Source: Bifidobacterium sp. ESL0800 (GTDB lineage: Bacteria > Actinomycetota > Actinomycetes > Actinomycetales > Bifidobacteriaceae). From it: DNA of 64,000 nt. The notes under the pieces were generated by a model. That model saw only the letters and a list, made by a program, of their open reading frames with translations. It had not been told where the DNA came from and searched no databases. This document shows positions 8,465 to 17,340 of the stretch, in pieces. The position numbers and the translations under genes were made by a program. The number at the start of each line of letters is the position of its first letter. The stretch's first letter is position 1. The stretch is taken from contig NZ_CP113913.1 in NCBI RefSeq assembly GCF_029395355.1, positions 1,240,001 through 1,304,000 on the forward strand, written 5' to 3'.

Positions 8465-9400
8465 ATGGTCAATGACGCATACTCATCATCAAACAACAAT
8501 CTCGGCAATCTCAAGGATCTGGCGGCGGACGACCCGTTGCGTTCGAATATCCGCAAGGCCGCGCAAACCGTGCGCGACACCACGCCGCTGGCACAGTCCT
8601 TCACCAACTTCGTGACCATCAACCTCGTGGCCAACGCGCAGCTGGCGGCGGGCGGCACCGCGGCGATGAGCTTCCTGCCCGATGACATCGCGGGCGGCGA
8701 GGCGGCGAGCGGGGCCAGCTACATCAACGTGGGCACGCTGCTGCCGTTCTACAAGGATGCGTTGAAAGCGATCACCGAGAAATTCCACGCCGATCACCAT
8801 CGTTGGGTGCTCGACCCGGTGGCTGCGGGAATGGGAACCACGCGCACCGCCATTTTGAAATCGTTCAAGGCGGTGCCTCCGACCATCATCCGCGGCAACG
8901 CTTCTGAAGTCATCAAACTGCGCGAGATGTGGGAGCTGCCGATGAGCGAAGATGCTACAGCTGCGACTGACAGCGCTGCACAGCAATCGAGCGGGCCGGT
9001 CGGTGTGGAATCCGCCGACGACGTCGAAGCGGCTGAAGCCTCGGCCAAGGCACTGGCCCGGTTCATCGCCAAGTCCGACGCTCAGGGCCAAGGCGCGGTG
9101 GCTGTTTCCGGCGAAACCGACCTCGTCACCGACGGCGAACACACCTATCGTCTGCCCGGCGGCAGCGCGATGATGACCAAGATCACCGGAGCCGGCTGCT
9201 CGCTGGGCGGTGTGACCGCGACCTATCTGGCCGTCGCCGACCCGCTGACCGCAGCCCTCGCCGCAAGCGCCCTCTATAACCGCGCCAGCGAAACCGGTGA
9301 GTCCAATTCACACGGTCCGGGTTCCTTCCAGGTCGCTTTCTTGGACGGCCTCTGGTCGACCACGCCCGCGCAGATCGCCGCTTCGCCGATTCTGTCCTGA
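8465..9400 (+). CDS. thiM: Hydroxyethylthiazole kinase ThiM
   Basis: 311 residues. Phosphorylates 4-methyl-5-(2-hydroxyethyl)thiazole for thiamine salvage. Family marks include AQSFTNFVTINLVANAQLAAGG in the N-terminal part, the VLDPVAAGMGTTRT loop, and ITGAGCSLGG carrying the catalytic Cys. Residues of about 160-190 (DATAATDSAAQQSSGPVGVE) form a low-complexity insertion between the substrate half and the ATP half, which is looser than in Bacillus ThiM. First gene of the operon, controlled by the TPP riboswitch whose end supplies its Shine-Dalgarno sequence; thiE follows after 49 bp. Confidence 0.93.
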   Translation: MVNDAYSSSNNNLGNLKDLAADDPLRSNIRKAAQTVRDTTPLAQSFTNFVTINLVANAQLAAGGTAAMSFLPDDIAGGEAASGASYINVGTLLPFYKDALKAITEKFHADHHRWVLDPVAAGMGTTRTAILKSFKAVPPTIIRGNASEVIKLREMWELPMSEDATAATDSAAQQSSGPVGVESADDVEAAEASAKALARFIAKSDAQGQGAVAVSGETDLVTDGEHTYRLPGGSAMMTKITGAGCSLGGVTATYLAVADPLTAALAASALYNRASETGESNSHGPGSFQVAFLDGLWSTTPAQIAASPILS

Positions 9401-9449
9401 ATACACCACACAGCGTATTACTTGACCACAAAGAATCGAGCCAATCATC

Positions 9450-10187
9450 ATGACTGTCAACAATCCATCATTCGCCTCCATGCGCAAGCACTTCGACCTG
9501 AGTTCCTACCTCGTGCTCGGCCCGGCGGACACCAAATCGCGGCCCGTTCCCGACATCGTGCGACAGGCGCTGGCCGGCGGCATCACTTTCCTCCAGATCC
9601 GCGTCAAACCGGGTGACGCCAGGGATATCGTCGAAATCGCGCGACAGAGCGCTGAGGTCATCGCCCAGGCCGGCGCGTCCGAAACCGTCCCGCTGGTCAT
9701 CGACGACCGCGTCGACGCGGCCTGGCAATGCCGCGATACCGGCATCAAGGTCGACGGCGTGCATATCGGGCAGGACGACATGAACCCGGTCGAAGCGCGC
9801 AAGCTGCTCGGACCGGACGCCATCATCGGGTTGAGCTGCAAGGTGCTCGACGAAGTCAAAGCCGCCAACGCGCTTCCCGACGGCACCATCGACTACATCG
9901 GCGCGGGGCCGCTGCATCCAAGCACCACCAAGCCAGACTGCATCGTCATCGGCGCCGATCACCAGCGCCACACGCAGGACACCGAATCCATCAACGCGCT
10001 GTGCCATGAATCGAACTACCCCATCGTCGTGGGCGGCGGCGTGAAGCTGGAAGACCTGCCGGAGCTGGCACAGACCGAGGCCGCCGGCTGGTTCGTCGTC
10101 TCGGCCATTGCCGGCGCCGACGACCCGCACGCCGTTGCCCGGGCCATGGTGGACTCGTGGAACGCCGCACGCGCCAAGCGCCTCTGA
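9450..10187 (+). CDS. thiE: Thiamine phosphate synthase ThiE
   Basis: 245 residues. Joins HMP-pyrophosphate and thiazole phosphate to give thiamine phosphate. A TIM barrel with the expected pieces in order: ITFLQIRVKPGD, VIDDRVDAA, VHIGQDDM, IDYIGAGPLHPSTTKPD (phosphate/substrate loop) and PIVVGGGVK. It is a little longer than the usual 210-220 residues because of N-terminal extension. The ATG at 9450 lies between thiM and thiD on the same strand; the next gene begins one base after its stop, so they are one transcript. Confidence 0.93.
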   Translation: MTVNNPSFASMRKHFDLSSYLVLGPADTKSRPVPDIVRQALAGGITFLQIRVKPGDARDIVEIARQSAEVIAQAGASETVPLVIDDRVDAAWQCRDTGIKVDGVHIGQDDMNPVEARKLLGPDAIIGLSCKVLDEVKAANALPDGTIDYIGAGPLHPSTTKPDCIVIGADHQRHTQDTESINALCHESNYPIVVGGGVKLEDLPELAQTEAAGWFVVSAIAGADDPHAVARAMVDSWNAARAKRL

Positions 10188-10188
10188 G

Positions 10189-11082
10189 ATGTCGCAGCGT
10201 ACAACGCAAAGCGCTTCCGGCGTTCACTCTTATCAACTGCCGACGGTGCTCTCCATCGCAGGCAGCGATTCGTCTGGCGGGGCCGGCATCCAGGCCGACC
10301 TCAAGACGTTCATGGCCTGCGACGTCTACGGGATGAGCGCCATCACCTCGATCACCGCGCAAAACACCACGGGTGTGCGAGCCTCTGCCGCCACGTCGCC
10401 GGAGCTGTTGGCCGAGCAGATCAATATCGTTTTCGAGGACATCCGGCCCGACGCCGTCAAAATCGGCATGGTGCCCAGCGCCGAGCTCATCGAGGTCATC
10501 GCCGATCGACTCCGACACTTCAATGCCACCAACATCGTGGTCGACCCGGTGATGATCGCTTCCAGCGGCGAGAGGTTGAGCAGCAAGGCCTCGGTCGACG
10601 CATTGTGCACGAAGCTTCTGCCGCTGGCCACCCTAGTGACACCGAACATCCCCGAAGCCGAAACCATCGCGAATCTCGGGACCCGACCAGTTCGCGATTG
10701 CGACACCACGCCAACGCACGAGCTCATCATCAGCGACGAAGCGAGCACCATCACTGCTGCCCGTACCATCTGCGAGTGCTGTGGCGGCTGTGCGGTGCTC
10801 ATCAAAGGCGGGCACCGGCGCGGCGCAGCCAACGACCTGCTGTTCGACAACGGCGAGCACACGTGGTTCCGTCACACCCGCATCGCCAACCCCAACACGC
10901 ACGGCACCGGCTGCACGCTTTCCAGCGCCATCGCCGCAGGACTGGCCAAAGGCGAATCGTTGACCGAGGCCGTACAAAACGCCAAGGACTACCTGACCGG
11001 TTGCATCGCCGCCGGCCTCGACCTCGGAGCCGGCTCGGGACCGATGGACCATGCGTGGAAATGGCACGACAACCAAAACTAG
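10189..11082 (+). CDS. thiD: HMP/HMP-P kinase ThiD
   Basis: 297 residues. Phosphorylates hydroxymethylpyrimidine and its monophosphate. Marks: TVLSIAGSDSSGGAGIQADLK near the N-terminus, the ISGITAQNTTGV-like segment ITSITAQNTTGV, VVDPVMIASSGERL, and the anion hole NTHGTGCTLSSAIAAGLAKG. The ATG at 10189 starts one base after the thiE stop; a longer upstream frame overlapping thiE is rejected. A second ThiD domain is encoded immediately downstream in the TenA fusion. Confidence 0.93.
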   Translation: MSQRTTQSASGVHSYQLPTVLSIAGSDSSGGAGIQADLKTFMACDVYGMSAITSITAQNTTGVRASAATSPELLAEQINIVFEDIRPDAVKIGMVPSAELIEVIADRLRHFNATNIVVDPVMIASSGERLSSKASVDALCTKLLPLATLVTPNIPEAETIANLGTRPVRDCDTTPTHELIISDEASTITAARTICECCGGCAVLIKGGHRRGAANDLLFDNGEHTWFRHTRIANPNTHGTGCTLSSAIAAGLAKGESLTEAVQNAKDYLTGCIAAGLDLGAGSGPMDHAWKWHDNQN

Positions 11083-11225
11083 ACAGAGAGTACCAGACAA
11101 TCAACGATACTGCTCGTTATACTCATTGCAATCGAATTCGGGAGCATTCAGAACCATTGGATACCAATAATACGACAACCACATGCAACAACGATTCACA
11201 ACAGGACATCGCCAAGCTGCTGAAC

Positions 11226-12974
11226 ATGCAGCAACGTTACGACAAGAACCTCGGCGTGACCCTGCCTTCCCGCCTACGCGTGCTTTCCATCGAAGGTTCC
11301 GACCCGATCGGTGGGGCGGGCACGATGGCGGATATGAAGGCGTTCACCGCGCAAGGCGTCTTCGGCTATGCGGCGATGACCAGCATCTTGGCGCAGAACA
11401 CGCGAGGCGTCACCGACATCGTCAACGTCGAGCCGTCGTTCCTGCTCGCCCAGCTCAAGGCCGTAAGCGACGACGCCGATATCGATGCCATGAAAGTCGG
11501 GATGCTGGGCACACCGGAATTGGTCGATACCGTACGAAAATGGCTGGAAGCGCTGCTGCACGATTATGAGGTCCACGGCAAACGCCGGCCCACAATCGTG
11601 CTTGATCCGGTGATGTACGCCAAGTCCGGCGACCGTCTGCTCACCTGCGAGGCCGAAGCGGCATTGACCACCTTGATTCCGCTGGCCGACATCATCACGC
11701 CGAATGCGATGGAACTGGCCGCTCTCGACGCGATGAGCCATGAGACGAAATTAGACAGTGACAGTGCCCACGATAAAACTGCCGGAAACAAGCCTTCAGA
11801 TACCACCATTCCTCCCGATACACCAGTCAAAACCAAACACCATGTTCCGGTTCCTCATGCCCCCAAATCCTACGAAGACATGGAACAGCTGGCGACATCC
11901 GTGGCCATCCACTTCGGCGTCGCCGTCTACGCCAAGGGCGGGGCTCTGGCATTGAACGGCAGTGCGGAATGCACCGATATCCTTGCGGTTCCGGCACCGT
12001 GCGGCGAAACCGGCACAAACGACACAACGACAACCGATCAGCCGACCGGACCCGTTTCGAAGCAGCCGGCGGTATCGGTAACCGTCACCCGCATCGAAGG
12101 CGCAGCCGTTCGCACCCGCAACGTGCACGGCACCGGCGATACGCTTTCCAGCACGTTGGCGGCTTTGCGCCCACAATGCGCCGACTGGATTGAAACCGCA
12201 AAACGCGCCAAGGCGTGGATGACCGGTGCCATCGCCGCCGCCGACAACCTGCACGTCGGCCACGGCCACGGACCCGTGGATTTCACCTGGCAGCACTCCC
12301 CCACCGGACTGAGCTTCACCGAGGATTACTGGCGTCGCTCTACCGAAATCCGCGAGCGCATCGCCACCATGCCGTTCCTCGAGCGCATGCTCGACACAAC
12401 GCTGGAACTCGAGGATTTCTCGTTCTACCTGCATCAGGACGATATCTACCTGACCGACTACACCTCGTTGCTGGCCCTGGCGAGCAGCCGGGCCGACGAT
12501 CCGCACGAACGCGCCTTCTTCGCCGACGCCGCTTCGTACGGCCTGGAGGAAGGGCTGACGTTCCATCGACAATGGTATCGGGAGCACGGTTTCAGCACCG
12601 AGCGCGCACCGATGAGCGAGACGACCGCCGCCTATCTCGGTCACGAACACCGCTTCACCGACACCGGTTCCTACTCCGCGCTGGCCGCCGTTCTCATGCC
12701 TTGCTATTGGGTCTATTCCGTGGTCGGCCAGGAAATGCAGGCACAGGTCCGCGAGCGCCGACTCGACCTCGACCACCATCCCTACGGCCTGTGGATCGGC
12801 ATGTACGCCGACCCCGGTTTCGCCTCACGCACGCTCGAGGAACTGCGTATCTGCGACAGGCTGGCGGCCGACTCGTCCATGGCCGATTACCGCCGGATGA
12901 TGGACGCCGCCCTAGGCTCGACCAAACACGAATACCGCTTCTTCAATCAGGCCTTGACCCGCCACAGCCGTTAA
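11226..12974 (+). CDS. ThiD-TenA bifunctional thiamine salvage protein
   Basis: About 582 residues joining two enzymes. Residues 1-355 are a second ThiD-type kinase (SIEGSDPIGGAGTMADMKAF near 20; VLDPVMYAKSGDRLL; NVHGTGDTLSS, where the usual GTGCT Cys is Asp). It carries a roughly 55-residue hydrophilic insertion around 175-225. Residues from 362 on are TenA/thiaminase II (aminopyrimidine aminohydrolase): LMPCYWVYSVVG carries the catalytic Cys and EYRFFNQALTRH the C-terminal Glu. Start uncertain: ATG 11226 has no good ribosome site, and TTG 11157, behind GGGAG, is the alternative. It closes the thi operon. The Asp for Cys change raises the possibility that the kinase half is altered. Confidence 0.88.
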   Translation: MQQRYDKNLGVTLPSRLRVLSIEGSDPIGGAGTMADMKAFTAQGVFGYAAMTSILAQNTRGVTDIVNVEPSFLLAQLKAVSDDADIDAMKVGMLGTPELVDTVRKWLEALLHDYEVHGKRRPTIVLDPVMYAKSGDRLLTCEAEAALTTLIPLADIITPNAMELAALDAMSHETKLDSDSAHDKTAGNKPSDTTIPPDTPVKTKHHVPVPHAPKSYEDMEQLATSVAIHFGVAVYAKGGALALNGSAECTDILAVPAPCGETGTNDTTTTDQPTGPVSKQPAVSVTVTRIEGAAVRTRNVHGTGDTLSSTLAALRPQCADWIETAKRAKAWMTGAIAAADNLHVGHGHGPVDFTWQHSPTGLSFTEDYWRRSTEIRERIATMPFLERMLDTTLELEDFSFYLHQDDIYLTDYTSLLALASSRADDPHERAFFADAASYGLEEGLTFHRQWYREHGFSTERAPMSETTAAYLGHEHRFTDTGSYSALAAVLMPCYWVYSVVGQEMQAQVRERRLDLDHHPYGLWIGMYADPGFASRTLEELRICDRLAADSSMADYRRMMDAALGSTKHEYRFFNQALTRHSR

Positions 12975-12988
12975 CCGGCTCGTTTTCA
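12967..12988 (+). terminator. Short terminator at the end of the thi operon
   Basis: AGCCG-TTAAC-CGGCT followed by CGTTTT. The stop codon of the ThiD-TenA gene lies at the hairpin loop. The stem is only 5 bp, so termination may be partial, but a convergent gene ends at 12986 and a boundary is expected here. Confidence 0.5.
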
Positions 12989-15900
12989 GTCGACGGACTT
13001 CAGCGCCTCAAGCATGTCAAGACGTTTAAGTTTGGTGCTGACAAACCATCCCAGCGCGGCGGTGATGAGCCCGACCACGACCACCGGCACCACGAACGGA
13101 AGCCAGCCGATCGACGGGTCGAACATCACGTCGTCCGGCGGGACAGCGGTGATGATGTAACGGTGCAGCCACGCGCCGAAGCCGTAGCCGACGACGATGC
13201 CGAGCGCCGAAAGCAGGATGGTTTCGCGGTAGATGTACATCGTGGTCTCGCCGTTGTAGAAGCCCAGCACCTTGATGGTCGACAGCTCGCGGACGCGCTC
13301 GGAGACGTTGAGGTTGGTGAGGTTGTAGAGGATGACCACGCCGAGCATGGTCGCCACGATGATGAGCACCCACATGATCTGGTTCAAGGCCTTGACCACC
13401 ACGTCGATCTGGTGCATCAGGGTCGTGTTCTGCACCACACCTTGGATGCCGCCCAAGCGCATGAACGAGGCCGCCTGCCGCTTGGTGTTGTCCATGCTCC
13501 CATCCTTGAGCGTGACCATATAGGCATTGGTCTGGTAGCGTTGCCCGAAGACGGAACGATAGGCCGACGGACTCATCACCATAAAATGGCCGAGATACAT
13601 CTCGCAGATGCCGGTGACCTTGACACGGTAGGTCTTGCCCGCGCTGTTCTGGAAGTCGATGGTATCGCCCTTTTTGGCGTGCACGAGGTTCGCAAAGCGT
13701 TCGGAAATCACGGCCCCGTTCTTCTCGAGTGAAAGCGGGTGGTGGCCACGGCGCGTGTTGAGTTTGATGTAATCGTCGAAGGTTGCGGTATCGCGCGGTA
13801 CGAGCATCGTGACGGATTGCTTGTCGCCATTGCGTCCGGCGACCTTGCTCACCGATTCGTAGTGGACCGGCAACGAACGCTTGATGTCGGACTTCTCAAG
13901 ACGGCTGTCGATGGCCTTGCTTTGCTGGTCGGTGACGTGGGCATTCTCAGCCGCAATGAGGTTGTAATGCATCACGCCGCCGAACTGGTGCTCGTTGATA
14001 CCGGAGATCGAACCCTGCACCGCGAATCCTGCCGTCAGGAGCGCCACCGAACCACACACGCCGAAGATGGTCATGAACATGCGCTGCTTATAACGGAAGA
14101 TGTTGCGTGCGGTCACCTTGTGAGTGAAGTTCAGGCGGTTCCAGATAAGGGGAATGCGTTCCAGCAGGATCTTGGACCCGGCGCTCGGCGGTTTTGGCAG
14201 CATGAGCGCGGCCGGCCGTTCCTTCAGCTCGCGAGCGGCGCTCCAGACCGCGGGCACCACGGCGCTCAGCATGGCCAGCACAAAGGCAAGCAACGTGACC
14301 TGCCAGTGGAATCCGAGGCGGATAATCGGCACGTTGAAGCCGACCTTGTAGGCGTTGTAGACGATCATCGGCAGGAGCGTATGTCCGGCGAAGATGCCGA
14401 TTGCCGCACCCAGAATCGAGGCGATGAAACCGTAGACGACGAATTTCTTCATCACATCGCGGTCGGAATAGCCCAGCCCTTTGAGCGTGCCGGCGTTGAT
14501 ACGCTCTTCGTCGACGAAACGGGTCATCGTGGTGAACGTGACCAGCGCCGCGACCAGATACATGAAGTACGGGAAGATGCGCGACAGCGAATCGACGATC
14601 ACGGAAATCGAATCGTAGATCTTGTAGCCGTCGGCCCCGGGGGTCTCGCGCTTGGAATCCACGGAATAGACCGGCTCGTCCACGGCGTTCAACATCGCGG
14701 TGGCATCGTCGAGCTTGCGCTCGGCGGCTTTGATCTTCGATTTCGCGCCGGGCTCGGCCTGGTCGAACTGGGCCTTTTTGGCGTTGTATTCGCCGGTTTT
14801 ATCGCTCAGTTGCGTCTGCGCGGCGTCGATCTGCGCTTTGGCCTGCTGCCGCCTGGCTGCCAACTGTTGCTGGGACTGCTGGACCTTGGACCGGGCCTGT
14901 GCAAGCTGTGCGGCAGCCTGATCGAGCTTTGTCTTGGCCGCCGCAAGTTGCTGTTGTTTTTGGGCAAGCTGGGTATTTCCGGCATCCGCCTGGGCTCGTT
15001 TGGCGTTGAGCTGGGCCTGCGCCGCCTGAATCTGAGCAAGACCGGGATTGTAGGTGCCGTTGATGAAGGCATCGCGACCCTGCGTCGCCTCCGCGTATTT
15101 CTGCGCGATGACCTGGGCTTGGGATTGGAGCTGCTGCAATTGCGCATTGAGTTGGGTGAGCTGGGCTTGCAATGCGTCGTGCTCGGCACCGGAAAGTGAA
15201 GGAAGCTGAGCATTGCCGACGGCAATCTGCTGTTGCAACGCGGCTATACCCTGCGTGACCTTCTGTTGTGCGGCTATAACCTGCGCGACCGCATCATCAG
15301 CTTGCTTCTTGCCCGCCTCGAGCTTGGCCGAGTTCCCGTCAATCTGCGACTGCCCGGCTTTCAGCTGCGCGTAGGCATCGCTGACCTGCTGGCTCGCCGC
15401 CGCAATCTGCGCAGCCCCCGAATCATACTGCGCTTTGTTGGTATCGTATTCCCTCTGTCCCTGCGCAATCTTGGCTTGGGCTGCGGCGATCTGCTGCTGC
15501 GCCGACGCGACCTGCGTGGCCAGCTGCTGCTGGGAATCGGCCAGCTGCTGATTGCCGTTGTCAAGTTGAGTTTTCGCGTCGCTCAATTGCCGCCGAGCGC
15601 CTTCGAGCTGCGCTTTGGCGTCGTTGACCTGCTTTCGTCCGGTATTGATCTGCGGTTTGACCTGTTTCTCAATGGCCTGCCGCCGCACCTTGGGACGTCC
15701 GGCAAGAATCCGGTCAAGCGCCTTTTTATGCACTTGCAACGCATCGTTATAGGCGGCGGAATAGTGGTCGCGCATATGGTCGAGGTCGGTATAGGTCAGC
15801 CTGGCCATCATATAGTCGTCGGATTTGAACGCGCCCGGCGTCACCACCGCGTACCCGTCCAGCGAACCGGAGCCGGAGGTCGAAGGACCGCTGTTCACGT

Positions 15901-16510
15901 GACTCAGGATCTCGGTGGAATCCACGACCCCCACGACCTTGAAGCTGTCGTGACGCAGGACCTTACGGCCCAAGGCATCCGCCTTTTCGCTGATATGCAT
16001 TGTGGAACCGATGGGGTATCGGCTTTGGTGCGCCGAGTCGACGGCCACTTCACGCGGCGTCTTCGGCATACGGCCATTCACCAGATGGTAGGTCGAGACC
16101 TCTTTGGGCGCCGAAAGCACGCGGATGCTCTCGTCACTGCCCCGCACGACGACGTCCTTGAGGTACCCGTATTCGATACGCGAGGCGCCGGGAGCCTTGT
16201 CGATCTGCTGTCGGTCGGCCTTGTCGAGTCCGTAGCTGGAGATGACGCTCAGGTCGGCCAGATGATGTTCGGCGAAATAGGCGTTGCCGGTGTCACGCAT
16301 ATCAGGCCCGGAGACCGTAAGCCCGACCAACGCGAAGGAACCCAAGGCCACCAGGCAGACGATGGAGAAGAAACGGCCTTTTGATTTGGAAAACGACTGC
16401 CAGATATCGTGCCAAAGCATCCGTTTGGAACCGCGGAATCGTACGGTGTCAGGGCTTTCCTGCCTTGACCTCGAACGCCTCGTGTATTTATCTGTCATAC
16501 CCCTCACCAT
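12986..16510 (-). CDS. Large FtsX-type ABC permease with coiled-coil domain
   Basis: 1,174 residues. N-terminal membrane helix (GRFFSIVCLVALGSFALVGL), an external domain, then about 330 residues (roughly 275-610) of Gln/Ala-rich coiled coil with repeated QQL, QAK and AQAQL runs, then two FtsX modules: three helices after VDEERINAGTLKGLGYSDRD and a second set near the C-terminus after SERVRELSTIKVLGFYNGET. It pairs with the ATPase encoded upstream (16504-17205). Such large permeases with coiled coils export or relocate envelope substrates rather than importing. ATG 16510 overlaps the ATPase stop; ATG 16498 is an alternative start. Confidence 0.9.
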   Translation of the reverse strand: MVRGMTDKYTRRSRSRQESPDTVRFRGSKRMLWHDIWQSFSKSKGRFFSIVCLVALGSFALVGLTVSGPDMRDTGNAYFAEHHLADLSVISSYGLDKADRQQIDKAPGASRIEYGYLKDVVVRGSDESIRVLSAPKEVSTYHLVNGRMPKTPREVAVDSAHQSRYPIGSTMHISEKADALGRKVLRHDSFKVVGVVDSTEILSHVNSGPSTSGSGSLDGYAVVTPGAFKSDDYMMARLTYTDLDHMRDHYSAAYNDALQVHKKALDRILAGRPKVRRQAIEKQVKPQINTGRKQVNDAKAQLEGARRQLSDAKTQLDNGNQQLADSQQQLATQVASAQQQIAAAQAKIAQGQREYDTNKAQYDSGAAQIAAASQQVSDAYAQLKAGQSQIDGNSAKLEAGKKQADDAVAQVIAAQQKVTQGIAALQQQIAVGNAQLPSLSGAEHDALQAQLTQLNAQLQQLQSQAQVIAQKYAEATQGRDAFINGTYNPGLAQIQAAQAQLNAKRAQADAGNTQLAQKQQQLAAAKTKLDQAAAQLAQARSKVQQSQQQLAARRQQAKAQIDAAQTQLSDKTGEYNAKKAQFDQAEPGAKSKIKAAERKLDDATAMLNAVDEPVYSVDSKRETPGADGYKIYDSISVIVDSLSRIFPYFMYLVAALVTFTTMTRFVDEERINAGTLKGLGYSDRDVMKKFVVYGFIASILGAAIGIFAGHTLLPMIVYNAYKVGFNVPIIRLGFHWQVTLLAFVLAMLSAVVPAVWSAARELKERPAALMLPKPPSAGSKILLERIPLIWNRLNFTHKVTARNIFRYKQRMFMTIFGVCGSVALLTAGFAVQGSISGINEHQFGGVMHYNLIAAENAHVTDQQSKAIDSRLEKSDIKRSLPVHYESVSKVAGRNGDKQSVTMLVPRDTATFDDYIKLNTRRGHHPLSLEKNGAVISERFANLVHAKKGDTIDFQNSAGKTYRVKVTGICEMYLGHFMVMSPSAYRSVFGQRYQTNAYMVTLKDGSMDNTKRQAASFMRLGGIQGVVQNTTLMHQIDVVVKALNQIMWVLIIVATMLGVVILYNLTNLNVSERVRELSTIKVLGFYNGETTMYIYRETILLSALGIVVGYGFGAWLHRYIITAVPPDDVMFDPSIGWLPFVVPVVVVGLITAALGWFVSTKLKRLDMLEALKSVD

Positions 16511-17205
16511 TCGATGTCGTTGATGTCGGCCGGAGCTGCGTGTTCTTCGATGGACTGCACCCGGGCGTCGCGCATGTGGATGACGCGGTCGGCAATGGGC
16601 GCGATGGCGGCGTTATGGGTGACGATGATGACGGTCGAACCGAGCGCACGCGACTGGTCCTGCAGGATGCGCAGCACCTGTTTGCCGGTGTTGTAATCCA
16701 ACGCTCCGGTCGGTTCGTCGCACAGGAGAATCTTCGGTTTCTTGGCCACGGCGCGGGCGATGGCCACGCGCTGCTGCTCACCGCCGGAAAGCTGGGCCGG
16801 GAAATTGTCAAGCCGGTTTTCGAGCCCGACGTCGATGAGCGTCTGGGTCGGGTCGGCGGCATTCGGCACGATTTCGGCGGAAAGCTCGACGTTTTCGCGC
16901 GCCGTGAGGTTGGAGACAAGATTGTAGAACTGGAAGACGAAGCCGACGTCATAACGGCGGTAGGTCGTCAGCTGTCGGGCGTCATATTGCGCGATGTCGT
17001 TGCCGTCGACGATCACCTGACCGGCGTCGCAGGTGTCCATCCCGCCCAAAATATTGAGCAATGTCGATTTTCCGGCACCTGAGGCGCCAAGGATGACCAC
17101 CAGCTCACCCTGGTTGATGGAAAAGGTCACGTCGTGGTTCGCATAAATGGCGGTATCCCCGGTTTTATATTGCTTCGTCTCGCCCCGCACGTCGATATAT
17201 GACAT
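16504..17205 (-). CDS. ABC transporter ATP-binding protein (LolD/MacB type)
   Basis: A 233-residue ATPase: Walker [12 protein letters not shown], signature [14 protein letters not shown], Walker [13 protein letters not shown], His switch in VTHNAA. It energises the large permease encoded just downstream, with which it overlaps by a few bases, so the two are translationally coupled. I chose ATG 17205, preceded by GGAGGA, over the longer frame beginning at 17250. MacB-like ATPases of this type accompany permeases that use mechanical coupling to act on periplasmic or external substrates. Confidence 0.92.
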   Translation of the reverse strand: MSYIDVRGETKQYKTGDTAIYANHDVTFSINQGELVVILGASGAGKSTLLNILGGMDTCDAGQVIVDGNDIAQYDARQLTTYRRYDVGFVFQFYNLVSNLTARENVELSAEIVPNAADPTQTLIDVGLENRLDNFPAQLSGGEQQRVAIARAVAKKPKILLCDEPTGALDYNTGKQVLRILQDQSRALGSTVIIVTHNAAIAPIADRVIHMRDARVQSIEEHAAPADINDIEW

Positions 17206-17340
17206 TTCTCGTCCTCCACGCTTCATTCCGCGGTCGCCGATAACGGTCAAAACCGCGTTTCCCTATCGATAATAACGACCTGCGGGGATGAGGTGTGTCA
17301 TCGTGAAATCGTTAGAAAATCAACAAAAATATGTCTAGTT

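Noticed and set aside
12215..12974. Arg-rich frame overlapping the ThiD-TenA gene and running into the next gene
   Set aside because: Wrong-frame composition over a clear gene; the product is low-complexity Arg/His.
13739..16384. Long plus-strand frames opposite the coiled-coil permease
   Set aside because: Leu/Gly/Arg-rich mirror of Gln/Ala codons; no start signals.
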